Source: Planctomycetota bacterium
GTDB lineage: Bacteria > Planctomycetota > Planctomycetia > Planctomycetales > Planctomycetaceae
Length of the DNA: 5,640 nucleotides
Direction of reading: 5' to 3'
Assembly (NCBI GenBank): GCA_013151585.1
Contig: JAADHY010000755.1
Span: forward strand, 2,139 to 7,778
In this document: positions 4,771 to 5,640 of the stretch, one piece after another
Layout of the letters: each line of letters starts with the position of its first letter
Numbering within the stretch: position 1 is the stretch's first letter
Notes under the pieces: generated by a model
Told to the model about the DNA's origin: nothing
Database searches by the model: none
Seen by the model: the letters and a program-made list of their open reading frames with translations, nothing else
Translations under genes and position numbers: made by a program

Positions 4771-5640
4771 ATAGATCGGCACGCGATTGCCGAACACATC
4801 GAGCAGATAAATGCCGTAGGCCGTCTGGTCATTGTACCGCTTGTCCGGATTGCACGAGACCAGGAAGAACTCCTCCGACAACGGGTAGGGATCGGCGTAG
4901 AACGGACCGTACAGGTCCTGTCGCCACACGCCGTTGCGAAGTTGATACAGGCCGCGCAGACCTCGCGTCCTCACGTTGGGAGTGAGGCTGACCATCGGCG
5001 CGCGTGTGCGTTTGTCCTTGCGCAGGTCCAACAGCAGCACCTGGCCCACGCCCAACGGCTCGTGTCCACAACCAATGCAAACGACCAGGTGGGGCCGGCC
5101 GGGCACTTGCCGGGCCTGCCAGAAAACGCCCGGATCGGTGATGTTGTTGCCGTACAGTTCCTCGCTGGCCGAGCCGTCCGGGCGCATGGTCCACAGCGGC
5201 TGCACGGCGGCGATTCCCTTGTAGACATATTCCCAACGGTTGTAGAGGATGCGGCCGTCTTCGAGCATCGCCGGCGTGAACTCGCTGAGGGCTCCGCGAG
5301 ACATACGGCGCAGGCCGGTTCCGTCGGGCCTCACGCGGTACAGGTTCGTGCACGCCAGGTAGTGAGCCGGCGTGCAGAGCACGCCATGCTCGGACCGAGT
5401 GGAGGCGAAACAGATGTCGCCGTCGGGAAGGTAGCACGGATGGACGTCGTCCGTCCAAAACTGATATCCCATCAAGCCGTAGAAGCCGTCTCCATAACTC
5501 GTCCGGCCGTACTTGGCGATCCGCTGCTCTTCGTCCGCGGGCGGATAAGTCACCTGTCGCAGGCCGCTGCCGTCGGTGCCGACCTCGTAGAGACGAAAAC
5601 CCTCCGGCCGCGGGCGACGATAACCGCAGACGATCCGCTT
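4561..5640 (-). CDS. HzsA-related protein, beta-propeller part (N-terminus outside the window, frame broken at 4765-4770)
   Basis: The frame is open from the window edge (first codons KRIVCGYRRPRPEGFRLYEV) and runs on through VTYPP and TSYGDGFYGLMGYQ, so the GTG at 5553 is not the start. Repeated TolB-like blade patterns are visible: YEVGTDGSGLRQVTY, CYLPDGDICFAST, NLYRVRPDGTGLRRMS, MLEDGRILYNRWEY, WTMRPDGSASEELYG. These are followed by DPGVFWQARQVPG and IGCGHEPLGVGQVLLLD, then NPDKRYNDQTAYGIYLLDVFGN. This fits the propeller domain that precedes the cytochrome domains in hydrazine synthase alpha. After VPIYR the frame leaves the family and runs as Arg/Ser/Pro-rich nonsense to TGA at 4561, while another frame picks up with DPEISCWQP; true coding in this frame ends near 4771. 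Joined, the visible protein is about 655 residues, and the signal peptide must lie beyond 5640. Function outside anammox bacteria is unknown. Confidence 0.8.
   Translation of the reverse strand, partial: KRIVCGYRRPRPEGFRLYEVGTDGSGLRQVTYPPADEEQRIAKYGRTSYGDGFYGLMGYQFWTDDVHPCYLPDGDICFASTRSEHGVLCTPAHYLACTNLYRVRPDGTGLRRMSRGALSEFTPAMLEDGRILYNRWEYVYKGIAAVQPLWTMRPDGSASEELYGNNITDPGVFWQARQVPGRPHLVVCIGCGHEPLGVGQVLLLDLRKDKRTRAPMVSLTPNVRTRGLRGLYQLRNGVWRQDLYGPFYADPYPLSEEFFLVSCNPDKRYNDQTAYGIYLLDVFGNRVPIYRAIPRFPAGSPCHCARAANRPSWPQSERISYNRLRRPGAQPATTRTPPTSSNSSSRGRSPIARRRRRCS
4765..4770 (-). other. Frameshift site in the HzsA-related gene, at a CGCGCG run
   Basis: The minus strand reads TATCGCGCGATCCCGAG. Family members as I remember them read IYR-DPEISC, which would need TAT CGC GAT CCC GAG, that is one CG dinucleotide fewer. 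Loss of a single base in the run would have the same effect on frame (giving IYR-x-DPEISC). Conserved sequence resumes immediately on both sides, so the break is pinned to this tract. Confidence 0.75.

Noticed and set aside
3746..4774. Plus-strand frame of 342 codons antisense to the cytochrome part
   Set aside because: The long frame is a by-product of GC-rich codon use on the minus strand, where both CXXCH heme motifs are encoded.

Overview
The window is GC-rich, and every gene I can support lies on the minus strand, so read it from right to left. The proteins point to a free-living planctomycete, probably Pirellulales-like. The evidence is a hydrazine-synthase-alpha-related (HzsA-like) di-heme cytochrome of the kind common in non-anammox planctomycetes, a Tat-exported glycosidase-like protein, and generous intergenic spacing. 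This taxonomic call is inference from protein style, not from a marker gene.

Layout from right to left. (1) 5640-3665: an HzsA-related secreted-type protein. A beta-propeller part (5640 to about 4771) is followed by a cytochrome c part with two CXXCH heme motifs (about 4770 to 3665). The N-terminus lies outside the window, and the reading frame breaks at a CGCGCG run (4765-4770). (2) 3664-3442: a short spacer with what looks like the first ~25 codons of a REP-associated (Y1/RAYT) transposase, a strong GC hairpin and the ribosome binding site of the next gene. (3) 3441-1323: a large protein with a Tat signal peptide and a TIM-barrel glycosidase-like (DUF5696/GH101-like) region. It is also split by a +1 frameshift, near 3160-3198. 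(4) 1322-891: a ~430-base gap without a convincing gene but with several GC-rich hairpins. (5) 890-1: the first ~296 codons of an ethanolamine permease of the APC superfamily, starting at TTG and running off the left end.

The two frameshifted genes sit next to each other, and the sequence on both sides of each break still reads as conserved protein. Consensus or indel errors, or very recent inactivation, explain this better than old decay. Functionally the window combines an exported redox protein of unknown reaction, an exported polysaccharide- or glycan-directed enzyme candidate, and uptake of ethanolamine (a membrane phospholipid breakdown product). Nothing in the window proves that they form one pathway. 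I see no CRISPR, rRNA, tRNA, intact mobile element or clear new defence system.
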